64,000 bases of DNA, taken from assembly GCA_001599595.1 (NCBI GenBank), contig BCHH01000003.1, positions 1,114,194 to 1,178,193 of the forward strand. Reading direction: 5' to 3'. Each line of letters begins with the position of its first letter. Within the stretch, counting starts at the first letter, position 1. The position numbers were made by a program, and so were the translations under genes. The notes beneath the pieces are model-generated. The model saw only the letters and a list, made by a program, of their open reading frames with translations, did not search any database and was not told where the DNA came from. Source of the DNA: Beverwykella pulmonaria (Eukaryota > Ascomycota > Dothideomycetes > Pleosporales > Melanommataceae). Below are positions 22,030 to 34,039 of this stretch, in pieces.

Positions 22030-22926
22030 GCCGCAGGTTGGTTCCTCCGGCAGTCTTCCAAAGGGGGTGGACCAGGCTGTCTCAATGGTCCAAGTGACAT
22101 CCAACTCAGGCATTATGTGTCGTGGAGAACTATTGGGGGTAGGAAAGGCTAACGGCTTATCATGATCAAATGAATGGAGGCTCTGAAGATGCAAAACAAA
22201 GAATATACCGGTAGTTGGAATGGGTCAGGTAAGCACAGCTTCATGAACGGTGAAGGTGGTCCCAATGCTAGCCCGTACATAGCGCGAGCGACTCTTTACA
22301 TGCTCTAGTGCCATCTCCACTGGGCAGCACCAACAGGGTGACAAAACCGCCGGGTACAGGTTCTGTCGATATTCGGCCAATGACCCCAGAGGCAATGCCT
22401 TGAGGCCAACATGTGTCGAACCACGTACAAATTCCTGTTTGGGACGCATATTCCAGTCATAGGCATAAGCCCAATATGCCAAATAGGGAGGCTATGTGCC
22501 GGTAGTACTAGGATGGCCCTCCTGTGGAGGGTCCCAATCATGTTAGGCTCAACACATCTGAATCCCACAGTATACGTTACGCGAGAAGACATACACGAAT
22601 TTGGGACTATCCAGCCAGCCCACCCTTCCCACTGTTCAAGGAAAGAACATGATTGAGGCGCTGCAATGGTTCACTCCATGCAGGAAAGTCTGCCATACTG
22701 AAGTGACAAGAGTGCAGTCTCACCACCTGTTACGCTATGCGGGTGATGATATAAGACGAATTGCAGGCTAGTGAGTCCGGCTTGCTTTTAGCCACAGCAG
22801 ATCACTGCTGGAACCGCTGACAGGGTTGAGCCCCGCGCAAGGCTGGGCATGCCATACTCGTATATCCTTTCGGCCATATCCACCATCCTCGACGTGTAGT
22901 TTGTTTCTCAAACTCTACTCTCAACC
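22030..22926. other. Intergenic region upstream of P450
   Basis: About 0.9 kb. Overlapping short frames on both strands near 22225-22656 are not recognisable. The last 150 bp before 22927 contains a C/T-rich leader and is the likely P450 promoter. Confidence 0.4.
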
Positions 22927-24697
22927 ATGAGCACTGGCACCATACTCCTGGTTGTCTTCATCGCCATTGTCCTTTACTTTGGACGCAATCTCGGGTCTCG
23001 GCCCAAAGACTACCCTCCAGGGCCGCCGACGCTTCCTATCATCGGCAATCTGCACTTGATCCCAAGCGAGCACCCACATTTGCAATTCAAAAAATGGGCA
23101 GACGAGTATGGGCCTATCTACTCTCTCGTAATTGGCACAAGCGTCTTGATTGTTCTCTCGTCGGGTACAACCGTGAAGGACTTGTTAGACAAGCGCAGCG
23201 CGATATACTCTTCCAGGCCAACCCTCTATGTAGGGCAGCATCTCCTAAGCGGCGGACTGCGGATGCTGTTCATGGTTAGTCGCATCTGGTGCTCCCTGGA
23301 AGGATGCTAATGCACGCAGGAATACGGAAAGACATGGCGAAGAGTGCGTGGGACAGTTCACGACCATCTGAACATAAAAGCCGCCAAGTCATATGTTCCC
23401 TACCAGGACCTGGAGAACAGGCACATGCTCATCGGTTTCCTCGATGAACCCAAAAGGTGGAAAGACCACCTGCGACGCTACACCTTTTCCCTGACAACAC
23501 AAATGATATTTGGATTCCGGTGTACGAGCATTGATGATCCCAAAATGCACCAATTGTTCGATGTAAGAACGCCTCAACGTTTTGTCCATGGTTGACTGCA
23601 GTGCTTACGCTCGTAGGGCTTCGCTGAGTTTTCTGAGGTGGCGGGCTCGCCGGCGGCTGCACTCATGGACGCATTCCCATTCCTCCAATATCTTCCGGCA
23701 GCACTAGTGCCGGTCAAAAAGCGTGCCATGCAGCTCCACGAGAAAGAAAGAGATCTCTACGTAGGGCATTGGCTAAACGTCAAGAGAGCCATCAATAGCG
23801 GCACCGCTAACGTGAGTTCCTATCCACTCACCGTCATTGGTGTATATCATGACTGAGCTTACGTCATAGCCTTGCCTATGCGTCGACCTGGCCAACTCCC
23901 AAAACACCGAGGGCTTCTCAGACAACCTAGCAGGATACATCAGTGGTTCTCTGCTCGAAGCTGGTTCAGACACAACATATTCCACCCTCCTAGGCTTCGT
24001 GCAGGCTATGTTGTTGTTCCCCGAAGTCGCAAAAAGTGCCCAAGACGAACTTGCCCGAGTCTGCGGTGATCGCTTGCCCACTTTGGAAGACGAGCCCAAC
24101 TTGCAATACATTCGGGGCTGCGTGAAGGAATCGCTACGTTGGATGCCGACTACCATCATGGGCGTGCCTCATGGAGTGATTAGAGATGACCATTACATGG
24201 GGTACAGAATTCCTAAAGGTGCCGGTATCATGTGGAATGTATGGGGCATTCACTACGACGAAAAGCGGTTCCCAAATCCGCATATCTTCGACCCGTCGCG
24301 CTTCGCGGACGACCTCCAGTCCTCGGCCGAAGCAGCCATGAATACAGATGCTAGCAAGCGCGACCACTTCCAATTTGGAGCGGGGAGAAGAGTGTGCCAA
24401 GGAATGCACATCGCGGAACGGTCGTTGTTCCTTGGCGTCTCACGGCTGCTATGGGCCTTTGATTTCAACAAAGAGAGAAACGAGAACGGCGAAGAGATTA
24501 CGCCTGACCCTGCGGACCTGACTGAAGGCCTGCTCGTGCAGCCGAAGACGTTCCCAGTGAACATTACGTGCAGAAGCGAGAAGAGAGCGGACGTGTTGAG
24601 ACAAGAGTGGAAGAAGATGGAAGAAAACCTGGACGATAAAGGCCAGTGGGAGAAAATACCAGAGGGCATGTTTTTCAAAGAGTACAAACCTCTTTGA
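22927..24697 (+). CDS. Cytochrome P450 monooxygenase (group I, ordA-like)
   Basis: Four exons: 22927-23274, 23320-23562, 23617-23811 and 23870-24697, with introns of 45, 54 and 58 bp, all phase 0, give 537 aa. It has an N-terminal membrane anchor (TILLVVFIAIVLYFG), a Pro-rich hinge (DYPPGPPTLPIIGN) and the I-helix LEAGSDTTYST. The ExxR motif is in KESLRW, followed by the PERF-like FDPSRF and the heme loop FQFGAGRRVCQG with the Cys ligand. All key residues are intact. The overall pattern resembles the O-methylsterigmatocystin oxidoreductase-like P450s of fungal secondary metabolism; the substrate is unknown. The protein would be anchored in the ER membrane. It lies among the ABM gene and the methyltransferase and SDR relics, so it may be the survivor of a decayed biosynthetic cluster. 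Confidence 0.9.
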
Positions 24698-26614
24698 TAG
24701 ACAGAGGAGGGCTAGGGGAGTCTACGAACGAAGTGGATCCAACAGAATGGCTTGGGAATCGTTACTCTGATGATCGCCTATGCTTTCCATCTCTCTGTTG
24801 CCGAATATCTTTGGTATATCACTACATGTTAAGTATGTCAGGAAAATCACAATTCTCATAGTACTCATAAGTCAATAGCCTAGCTTCAGCGACTTAGGAG
24901 TAGCTCAGTTATCCCATAACAGTGACCCCATAAAGAATGGCTAGCATCTAGATTTTAGAGTATCCTTGTTCCCGGAAGACAGCCTAGACGCACAAACATT
25001 TTCCGTTTGCGGTAATTCTTTGTTCCACGCGTGCGCATGCCACATTGAAACACATTCCACGGCAGTTCTCATTGCTTGGCATACCATTGGACTTTTGCTT
25101 TATTAATGCTTAAGAACAGGCAAGCGCGAGAGACAAATTTAAACGAAGTGCTTCCAAAATGGCTAGGCGGCGTTATTCAAGGCCACTTAGGCGAGAAACC
25201 GGAAATACTTAGAGGTTTTGCTGTGAAGTGTGTCCAAGATCTTACCTAGTTAGTGCTTAGACAATCTCTGCAGCAGAACCTAAAAGTCGTACGTAATCCC
25301 TGAATCATATGACTCTGCTAATCGTGTGGGGCTCCGAGGTACCGGTTAGTTCTTAAGAATGAAATCACGTTGCTCTTATGTTAATGACGAGGAAGGAGAT
25401 ATATAGCGACTATCCTACCGACCCACAACACGCGAATCACCAACTTAATTGGAAGACGGGTATCTGGGGTATCAGAAGTGTGTTGTGGAATGTGATAGTC
25501 AACGGTCCCCCTGTGAATCTATGTTTCGACGACGAATCGCGAGTACGGAATAACGGGGCTGCATACACATTGAACAATTTACAACAGAAAGTTTTGAGAG
25601 TGAACCACGTGCCATTACGGGCCGCGTCTCAGTACAGTGAACGACTACGGGAGTCGACTAGGATACGCCTCCGCTAGAATCAAAACGATCGGCTGGCAAT
25701 TGATCAGCTGCTAGTCTCTGCCAATGTCAACCCGGGGAGCATTTCAAGAGTTCAGGACAGGACAGCAATATTGAGGTGCTGGCGTGTGGCGACCATGGTT
25801 ACGACCCCGACGATGACGACAGATACCTACCATATCTCACCCAGTTTATGAAATCCTTGGGCATTTGTAATTTCAAAAGGCCATTGTCCGCTCACGGAAA
25901 CTGAGGTCAAAGAATTGCTAGACATATATGCTAGGGTGGAGTTTAGCTGGAAATATATGAAGAGCACTAACTCGCCTATCTAAAGCTTATAATTGTAAGG
26001 TTGTGTCGCATTAATAGGGTTGAGAGTAGGTTTCGGGGTAGATAGGAGTGTATTGTAGGAGAGACGAATCGCTGACAAATCACGTTGGCAGCGGGGGAAC
26101 ACTAATAGGCTAATCACATGATACCTGAGCCATATTGACTCCGTACAGGCTCGAACTGGCCTTACATATCAATTAGGAGGGTGTAAGAAGGGTGTGTTGA
26201 TAGCAGCAAGCAGACTTCTGTATTGGTATCAAAGAGTCTAAACTCTGACCTGTTCCCTTGAGCCTCTCGCCCCCCCCCCCCCCCCTGAGCTATATAGCCG
26301 AGCACCTCTTCCTTCCTTAGTTCTCTAGCTTTCCCCTTGGACAACCACAATAGTTGTACGTAGTCTATCGATCTAGAGAATCTGATGCTTGTTCATCTCG
26401 TGTTCCCTCGTGATACATCGTACTGGTGACAATTAGGCCCGAAGTTTAGCATAGAATCTGGAGGCCCTTGATATTGTAAATTTACTACGCTCGTTCCTTG
26501 CTCTGTAAATCATGCGTTATTAGTAAGCACGCTTTAGCAACTTGACTACTCTAAAATTGTACACCCTTAAAACATGCTGCTTTAGGGAATGGATTTCTGC
26601 AATTCTTTCAACTT
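24698..26614. other. Gene-poor accessory stretch with possible relics
   Basis: Almost 2 kb. A plus-strand frame at 25378-25677 and in-frame segments just after it (for example CGDHGYDPDDDDRYLPYLTQ near 25785) have protein-like composition but are split by stops and were not recognised. A homopolymer of 16 C occurs at 26270-26285. No intact gene is supported. Confidence 0.4.
26270..26285. repeat. Poly-C homopolymer (16 bases)
   Basis: Sixteen consecutive C bases in intergenic DNA, a site prone to length change and sequencing error. Confidence 0.9.
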
Positions 26615-28769
26615 CTACTGCTGCAAATTTTTCCGTGAGCTAAACACGTCGAACATAGCGTAGAGAGGACGAGTGACCGCTCTCTTTAAATTACTGCCTA
26701 CATTCGCTATGCGCCAGTCAATCAGTGTCGCTTGCGATGATATAGTATCAGGATGGCGAGGGCCAAGAACCTGTGTCTGTGACTGGAAGCATTGCTCCAT
26801 TATTGAAATAGCTCTGCTATAGTCACCCTGGCTCTTAAATGTACAGGCGAGATTGCGCATGCTGGTCAGCGTGTTGGGATGGTCCGCGCCGTACTTTGTC
26901 TTGCTCATCTCCATCACTTGCACCCCCAGCTCTTCCGCCTCCTTCCACCGGTCTTGATTCATGTATGTTAACGCAAGATTATTCATACTAGTTAGCGTGT
27001 CAGGATGGTCTGGGCCGAGCTTCATCTTGCGAGTCTCTACCGCTTGCACCTCCAGCTCTTCGGCGGCCTTCCACGCGCCCTGCTTCCGGTATGTCAACGC
27101 CAAATTATCCATACTAGCCAGCGTGATGGTATGGTCTGCGCCGAGATTTGTCTTGCTTGTCTCCATCACTTGCACAATCAGCTCTTCTGCCTCCTTCCAC
27201 CGGTCTTGATTAATGTACGTCAAGGCCAGATTAACCATGCTGATCAGCGTGTTGGGATGGTCCGGGCCGAGCTTTGTCTTGATAGTCTCCATCACTTGCA
27301 CCTCTAGCTCTTCAGCGTCCTTCCACCGGTCCTGATTCCTGTATGTTGACGCCAGATTGCCTATAGCAGTCAGCGTGTCGGGATGGTCCGCGCCAAGCTT
27401 CGTCTTGAAAGTCTCTATCACTTGCACAAACAACTTTTCCGCCTCCTTCCAATGGCCTTGATGGTAGTACGTTGATGCCAAATTGGCCATGTTACTCAAC
27501 GTGGAGAGGTGGTCCACTCCGAGCTTCGTCTTGCTCGTCTCCATTGCTTGCACTCCTAGCTCTTCGGCATCCTTACACCGGCCTTGATAATTGTATATCG
27601 ACGCCAGAACGCACATGCTGCTCAGCGTGTCGGGATGGTCTGGGCCAAGCTTTGTCTTGCGAGTCTTCATCACTTGCACCCCCAGCTCTTCCGCCTCCTT
27701 CCACCGGTCTTGATTCATGTATGTTAACGCAAGATTATTCATACTAGTCAGCGTGTCTGGATGGTCCGGGCCGAGCTTCATCTTGCGAGTCTCTACCGCT
27801 TGCACCCCCAGCTCTTCGGCGGCCTTCCACCGGCCCTGCTTCCGGTATATCGACGCCAAATTATTAATGCTGGTCAGTGTATCGGGATGATCTGGGCCGA
27901 GCTTCATCTTGCGAGTCTCCATCACTTGCACCCCTAACGCTTCTGCCTCCTTCCACCGGCCTTGATGCCTGTATGTCGATGCCAAAACGCACATGCTGCT
28001 CAGCGTGTCGGGATGATCCGGGCCAAGTTTTATCTGGCGAGTCTCCATCACTTGCACCCTCAGCTCTTCCGCCTCCTTCCATCGGCCTTGATTCATGTAT
28101 GTCGACGCCAAATTAGTTATGCTAGTCAGCGTAACGGCATGGTCTGCGCCGAGCTTCGTCTTGCTCGTCTCCATCACTTGCATCTCCAGCTCTTCGGCCT
28201 CCTTCCACCGCCCTTGATTTATGTACGTCGACGCCAAATTATTTATGCTAGTCAACGTGATGGAATGGTCTGCGCCGAGCTTCGTCTTGCTTGTCTCCAT
28301 CACTTGCATCTCCAGCTCCTCCGCCTCCTTCCACCGACCTTGATTTATGTACGTCAGCGCCAGATTATTCATGCCAGTCAGCGTGACGGCATGGTCTGCG
28401 CCGAGATTCGTCTTGCTTGTCTCCATTACTTGTAACTCCAAATCTTCCGCCTCCTTCCATCGACCTTGATTTATGTACGTCAACGCCAGATTATTCATGT
28501 CAGTCAGCGTGTCAGAATGGTCCGCGCCAAGCTTCGAACAAGGCACGGCACATTTCTCGTGAACCTGATCAAGTATCACGACTGATGGCTGTTGTAAAGT
28601 CTTCGGTCGTTCTTGAGATGGAGCAAGAAATTAGCCAATGCCTGGCCCTGGGGCCGGAACCTCCCACGAACTTACCAGGTTGAAGGTGAAACGAGGAGTC
28701 GACCGAACCGTTATTGATACCGGCTTGAAGCCTTGGGTTCGCATCACTGAACGGTATTGCAGAAGTCAT
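26615..28769 (-). CDS. TPR-repeat protein, NB-ARC-deleted NLR derivative
   Basis: Exon 1 (28769-28676) and exon 2 (28611-26615), with a 64-bp phase-1 intron, give 696 aa. The first 60 residues match the linker that precedes the NTPase in fungal NB-ARC-TPR receptors (FSDANPRLQAGINNGSV... then VVILDQVHEKCAVP). In those proteins the NB-ARC P-loop follows directly. Here the sequence jumps at about 28530-28540 straight into TPRs. There are about 14 kinesin-light-chain-type repeats of 42 aa (consensus KLGPDHPDTLTSMNNLALTY plus xxQGRWKEAEELxVQVMETRKT) and a degenerate last repeat. The repeats are extremely similar; units 7 and 13 are almost identical. No P-loop or Walker B remains. Known intact relatives are thought to act in self/non-self or immune signalling; this one could only supply the ligand-sensing superhelix. 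It is head to head with the HET-NACHT-WD40 gene. Confidence 0.75.
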
Positions 28770-29253
28770 GATGGCAGCTGTACGGTGTGCAACGGTGGTT
28801 GTTGTTTGTGGCGAAGCCGCCAGTAGGAGCTCAGTCTGATGGTCGAGCCGGATCCCTGGCTTGCCCCGTTGCCCTGCTAATTACACGGTGTCGCCAAGTA
28901 CTCTCAAACCGTCGGGAGTAGCTGCATTTCAGCCTCACCGCGCCACATTGGGGCTTTGTCATCAGCCGCACCCCGCCTCGACTTGAGTTTGTTCTAACTC
29001 CTCGCAAAACAAACGATATGGCAAGGCACAACAGAATCAGCTCACAGCACTCTTGCAGCGTCTCGCTTTCAGATGCGGCTACTTGGTATAGCTTTGCGTC
29101 CTATCTTCTAGTATGCCCGCTAACCTCGACACCTAGGACTGATTTTCTCAAGGACGAGTGAGATGCTCGGTTCGTCTCGTCCGTTAGGCTGCCGCCCTTG
29201 AACCCGACCAAAACCTACAATTCTGCCTCTTCCTGTCTGGCTTGCGTGAAGCA
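28770..29253. promoter_or_regulatory. Divergent promoter region between two NLR-type genes
   Basis: About 480 bp separate the start of the TPR gene (-) from the start of the HET-NACHT-WD40 gene (+). No convincing ORF is present. Shared control is inferred from layout only. Confidence 0.4.
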
Positions 29254-32200
29254 ATGCGCCTTTTGCAACGCTGCGACACGGGCAATTTCAGTCTTACTCA
29301 ATTTGACAATGAGCCCCTCCCTCGCTATGCGATCCTTTCGCATACGTGGGGAGCAGATACCGAAGAGGTTACATTTGAAGATATGACAAATGGCACTGGC
29401 AAGGACAAGCGTGGCTATGAGAAGATCCGCTTCTGCGGAGAACAAGCTGCCCAAGACCACTTAGAGTACTTTTGGATCGACACCTGTTGTATCAATAAAG
29501 AAAACAAAGCAGAACTCTCACACGCTATTAACTCCATGTTTCGCTGGTACCGCAACGCGACCCGATGCTACGTCTATTTATCGGATGTGTCCACAACTCC
29601 CGTCACGGCGAACCGGAAAAAGAAGTTGACGGGATATATGCCGTTGCCGTTTAGGTGGGCAAAGACGGTGCGAGCTAGCAATGAGAAGTACAATCCGTTG
29701 CTATGGGAATCAGACTTCCGGAAAAGCAAATGGTTTACTCGGGGCTGGACGCTTCAAGAGCTTTTGGGCCCAGTTTCGGTCGAATTCTTCTCCCGGGAAC
29801 GTTGGCGACTTGGTGACAAATGTTCTCTAGAGCAACTAATTCACGAGATAACGGGCATTCCTAGGACAGCGCTTCAAGGGGCCCCTTTATCTCAGTTCCG
29901 CGTTAAAGATCGATTTCAGTGGGTAGGAAGCCGCCAGACTAAGCTTGAGGAAGATAAAGCGTACTCATTACTAGGTATTTTCGACGTTGATATACCCCTT
30001 CGTTATGGCGAAGGAATGGCGAATGCGTTCAAAAGGCTTGAGGAGGAGATTGCCAAGCTGTCGACATATATCCAAGACTTGCGTCTCACTGATCCCAGCG
30101 ACGACAAGAAACGTATAGAGGAAACCAAGGGTGGACTGCTGAAGGTCTCGTATGACTGGATCATCCAAACCTCTGACTTCCAACGATGGCGCAATGACCA
30201 GCAGAGCCGACTGCTATGGATCAAAGGCGATCCCGGCAAGGGCAAGACGATGCTGCTCTGTGGCATCATCAACGAATTGAACACGTCAATGGCTAAGACA
30301 GACCAGCTGTCTTACTTCTTCTGCCAAGCCACAGACTCGCGAATCAACAACGCTACAGCTGTGCTGCGAGGTCTGCTGTACTTGCTTGTTAATCAGCAGC
30401 CATTGCTTGTCTCGCATATACGGAAGAAGCTCGACCACGCAGGCAAGGCGCTCTTTGAGGATGCGAATGCCTGGGTTGTCTTGTCTGAGATATTCATAGA
30501 CATCCTGCGAGACCGGAGCTTGAATAGCACGTACTTAATTGTTGATGCGCTCGACGAATGTGTAACAGACTTGCCAAAACTGTTAGACTTCATCGCGCAA
30601 CAGTCGTCTGCATCTTCTCGTGTCAAGTGGATCGTTAGCAGCCGCAACGAGGCCTATATTGAGCAGAGACTACGGCTTGACAATTCTGGAACTAAGCTAA
30701 GCCTTGAGCTCAAAGAAAACGCCGTCCAAGTATCCCGTGCTGTTGATGCATATATTGACCATTGCCTTTTAGAATTAACAGAAATTCAACATGACACATT
30801 ACTCCGGGATTTGGTCCGGGAGAAAATGCAACAAAAGGCCAATGGCACGTTTCTCTGGGTGTCCTTGGTGATTAAAGAGCTGAAGGATGTAATGGCTTGG
30901 GAGGTACTACAGGTCCTGGACGAAGTCCCAACAGAGTTAAAAGACGTATATCGTCGAATGATGAAGAAAATTAAACAACTGCAGCGCCAGAATCCAGAAC
31001 TTTGCCAGCAGGTTCTCTCTACTGTTATGGTTACGTACCGTCCGCTACATCTGCAGGAACTCTATGTTTTATCTGGCTTGTCTGACCAATTCCAGAACAA
31101 ACAGACTACTGCGACAATTGTGAAAATGTGTGGCTCGTTCCTCACAATACAAGAAGACAATGTCTATATCATCCATCAGTCAGCTAGAGACTTTCTATCT
31201 AATGAAGCGAGCCAGGACATCTTTCGCTTTCCATACGGGACTGGGGATACTCATCAGTCTATCTTCTCTAGATCGCTTCAGGTAATGTCTAGGGCGCTAC
31301 GGCGAGACATGTACAGTTTACGCGCGATAGGACGTCTAATCGAGGATGTTGAACAACCGGACCCAGACCCACTGGCAGCGTCACGCTACTCGTGTATCTA
31401 CTGGATCGATCACCTCTGTGACTGGAGTCCTAGTTCTTCTGCAAATTATAAGGTTTTTCTGCAGGATGGAGGCGCTGTTGATAGTTTTCTAAGACAGAAA
31501 TACCTCTACTGGCTAGAGGCCCTTAGCCTTTGCAAAAACATGTCAAAAGGAGTAGTGTCAATGGCAAAACTTGAGGTTTTTATGCAGGTAATCTACAAAT
31601 ATGTAATGCTATATACGATGTATTCTAACGTAACCTAGGGAAGAACAGACGCATCTGCATTAAATAAGCTAGTTCAAGATGCGCGCCGATTTATCATGTC
31701 CCATAAGTTGGCAATAGAGAAAAGTCCTCTTCAGGCATATACATCCGCACTTCTATTCAGCCCAACTTGCAGCCTAGTAAGAGCTCTTTTTAAGAAAGAA
31801 GAGCCAGACTGGATCACAATAAAGCCGGCTATGCAAGATAAATGGAGTCTTTGCCTGCAGACGCTCGAGGGCCATAGCGGATGGGTCTACTCAGTGGCCT
31901 TCTCGCACGACTCGGCCCGGCTCGCGTCGGCGTCGGGCGACAACACAGTCAAGCTCTGGGACGCGATCAGTGGCGAGTGCCTGCAGACGCTTGAGGGCCA
32001 TAGCCGATCGGTCAACTCAGTGGCCTTCTCACACGACTCGGCCCAGCTCGCGTCGGCGTCGGCGTCGGGCGACAACACAGTCAAGCTCTGGGACGCGATC
32101 AGTGGCGAGTGCTTGCAGACGCTCGAGGTCGGACGACAACACGGTCAAGCTCTGGGACGCGAGCAGTGGCGAGTGCTTGCAGACACTTAAGGGCCATAGC

Positions 32201-32836
32201 GGAGCGGTTAACTCAGTGGCCTTCTCGCACGACTCGGCCCGGCTCGCATCGGCATCGGACGATAATATGGTCAAGCTCTGGGACGCGAGGAGTGGCGAGT
32301 GCCTCCAGACGCTCGAGGGCCATAGCGGAGCGGTCAGGTCAGTGGCCTTCTCGCACGACTCGGCCCGGCTCGCGTCGGCATCGTACGACAACACGGTCAA
32401 GCTCTGGGACGCGAGCAGTGGCGAGTGCCTGCAAACGCTCGAGGGCCATAGCCGAGCAGTCAACTCAGTGGCCTTCTCGCATGACTCGGCCCGGCTCGCG
32501 TCTGCATCGTACGACAACACGGTCAAGCTCTGGGACGCGAGCAGTGGCGAGTACCTGCAAACGCTCGATATCGGCAATTGTCTTCATACTAATATTGGCA
32601 CTATCGACATTCGTGCTTCTTTGGGTTCAAGAACACTTCGAACCATTTCGGAGCCTCATAGTCCTCAGTATGGAGGCCTGGCTTTGAGCTTAGATGGTGT
32701 ATGGATAACATATAATTCAGAGAATCTGGTGTGGCTACCCTCGGATTATCGGCCATCAAGCTTAGCGGTTTCAGGGAAGACGATCGGCATCGGTGTTGGA
32801 ACTGGAAGGGTATGGATATGCAGCGTTTATATGTAG
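29254..32836 (+). pseudogene. HET-NACHT-WD40 NLR (HNWD type), frameshifted in the WD array
   Basis: Exon 1 (29254-31587) and exon 2 (from 31639; 51-bp phase-0 intron). It starts MRLLQRCDTGNFSLTQ, as HNWD proteins do. The HET domain (about 1-240) has YAILSHTWG, YFWIDTCCINKENKAEL and WFTRGWTLQELLGP. The NACHT NTPase has P-loop WIKGDPGKGKTML (about 325) and Walker B TYLIVDALDEC. Two WD40 repeats follow (LEGHSGWVYSVAFSHDSARL type). About 62 bp of a third repeat are missing at about 32128, shifting the frame, so translation would stop at 32190 (961 aa). The remaining frame downstream encodes four more WD repeats and the natural C-terminus ending at 32836. Relatives (HET-E, HET-D, HET-R) trigger cell death on recognising a non-self partner. 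The HET and NACHT parts are intact, so a truncated product could still be made. Confidence 0.8.
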
Positions 32837-34039
32837 ATTACTTACTATCTGTCACGAATGGCTATTAGTAGTTTGTTATCAGGGCTCAATTGGCTATGGT
32901 TACCATACAAGACGTTGCGTGATATGCTCAACCAGAGGTCCTACGTGCTCAATAAGTACTCAGGTATGGATCGTGCATCAGGGGTCTGGTTCGTGCATCA
33001 GGCTGAGCCCGAATAGGGCTCGGTTGTACGTTCCAGGTTAGATTAGTTGCCGATCTTCGTCGTTCGGAGGGTCTGTGTCGTAAAGTACGGTTACTTGTCA
33101 AGCTCGTCGTTCGGAGGGTACTATAGGATATAGTACCTACTCCGTGACACTATCCTATATTTTTATTTTCTCTATTCCATAGAGGGGGCTGGGGATCACC
33201 GTAAAATATAGCTTTCTAATTTGCCACGGCGAAACTTTGAGCATCTAGGTCAAGTAACAGATGGCTAACTACGTTGAAGATTTTCGACTTAACCCTTGTC
33301 AGGAGCAGATGAACGCCTCAGCTACGCTAGTACTGTAGGGAGGACGCTCCGACCACATGGTTGTGAGGTGGCGATTCTGTAAGTGTTTTTTAGAGTCGAG
33401 TCGGTTGACGAGCATGGTTACGGTAACGTTAAGGGTTGAATCGCGGGGCTGAGATCGGCCTGCTTGCCAAGTCTTTGTGCAGCCCACTACTATAATAGTC
33501 TGTTAAGGCGGAAATCGGGGGGTTCCTTAGCAGGGCATTGCGTAATTCCCGACACCCTATCACTCACTCCTATGACATAGAAGGGCCTTCAAAAGATGCT
33601 GCCGGAACCATACTGATTTGCAGTCCGGATTCAATTCGCGCTAGTAAGTATCAACAGTGTATACATCATTCTACTGTCTGGATGGTGTTTTCGAGGACTC
33701 TACTTTTACACTGCATACAAAATTCCTCATTTACTAGAATTATATTGACATCAAATCAAATTGTAAACATACTCAGAGGAGACGGTTTCAGTTTGAAACA
33801 ACACTATAGCGATGAATTGAAGGACCTAACTCGAGGGTACCTGGAGTATAGTGCAGATAACAGGTTAGATTTGACGACTTCGCCGCTCAACATTGATAAC
33901 TTCCTAAACGCGCACCCACAAATACGCAACGACAAGCCGGGCCTAGTATTGACCCCTGGGGTCGATTTCACACAATGGGAACAAGGCCAAAGGCACAGGC
34001 GGCACTGAAACACCTCAAAAGCATAGCGTCTTCGATAGA
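32837..34039. other. Intergenic region with short repeats
   Basis: About 1.2 kb. CGTCGTTCGGAGGGT is repeated near 33057 and 33105, and TCGTGCATCAGG near 32968 and 32990. A region near 33118-33165 has inverted-repeat character (TATAGGATATAGT and ACTATCCTATAT). A plus-strand frame at 33538-34008 (156 codons) is not recognisable and is probably chance. Confidence 0.45.

Noticed and set aside
26961..28435. Several plus-strand frames of 80-157 codons
   Set aside because: Antisense shadows of the TPR repeats; their own repetition simply mirrors the TPR units.
32128..32166. Possible 39-bp intron that could bypass the WD40 frameshift
   Set aside because: It begins GT and ends AG, but is shorter than any other intron here and would leave the wrong frame afterwards.
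31887..32577. Minus-strand frames with repeated SVCRHSPLLASQS
   Set aside because: Antisense of the WD40 repeats.
33538..34008. 156-codon plus-strand frame
   Set aside because: No domain, AT-rich chance composition, no splice partners; overlaps no conserved block.
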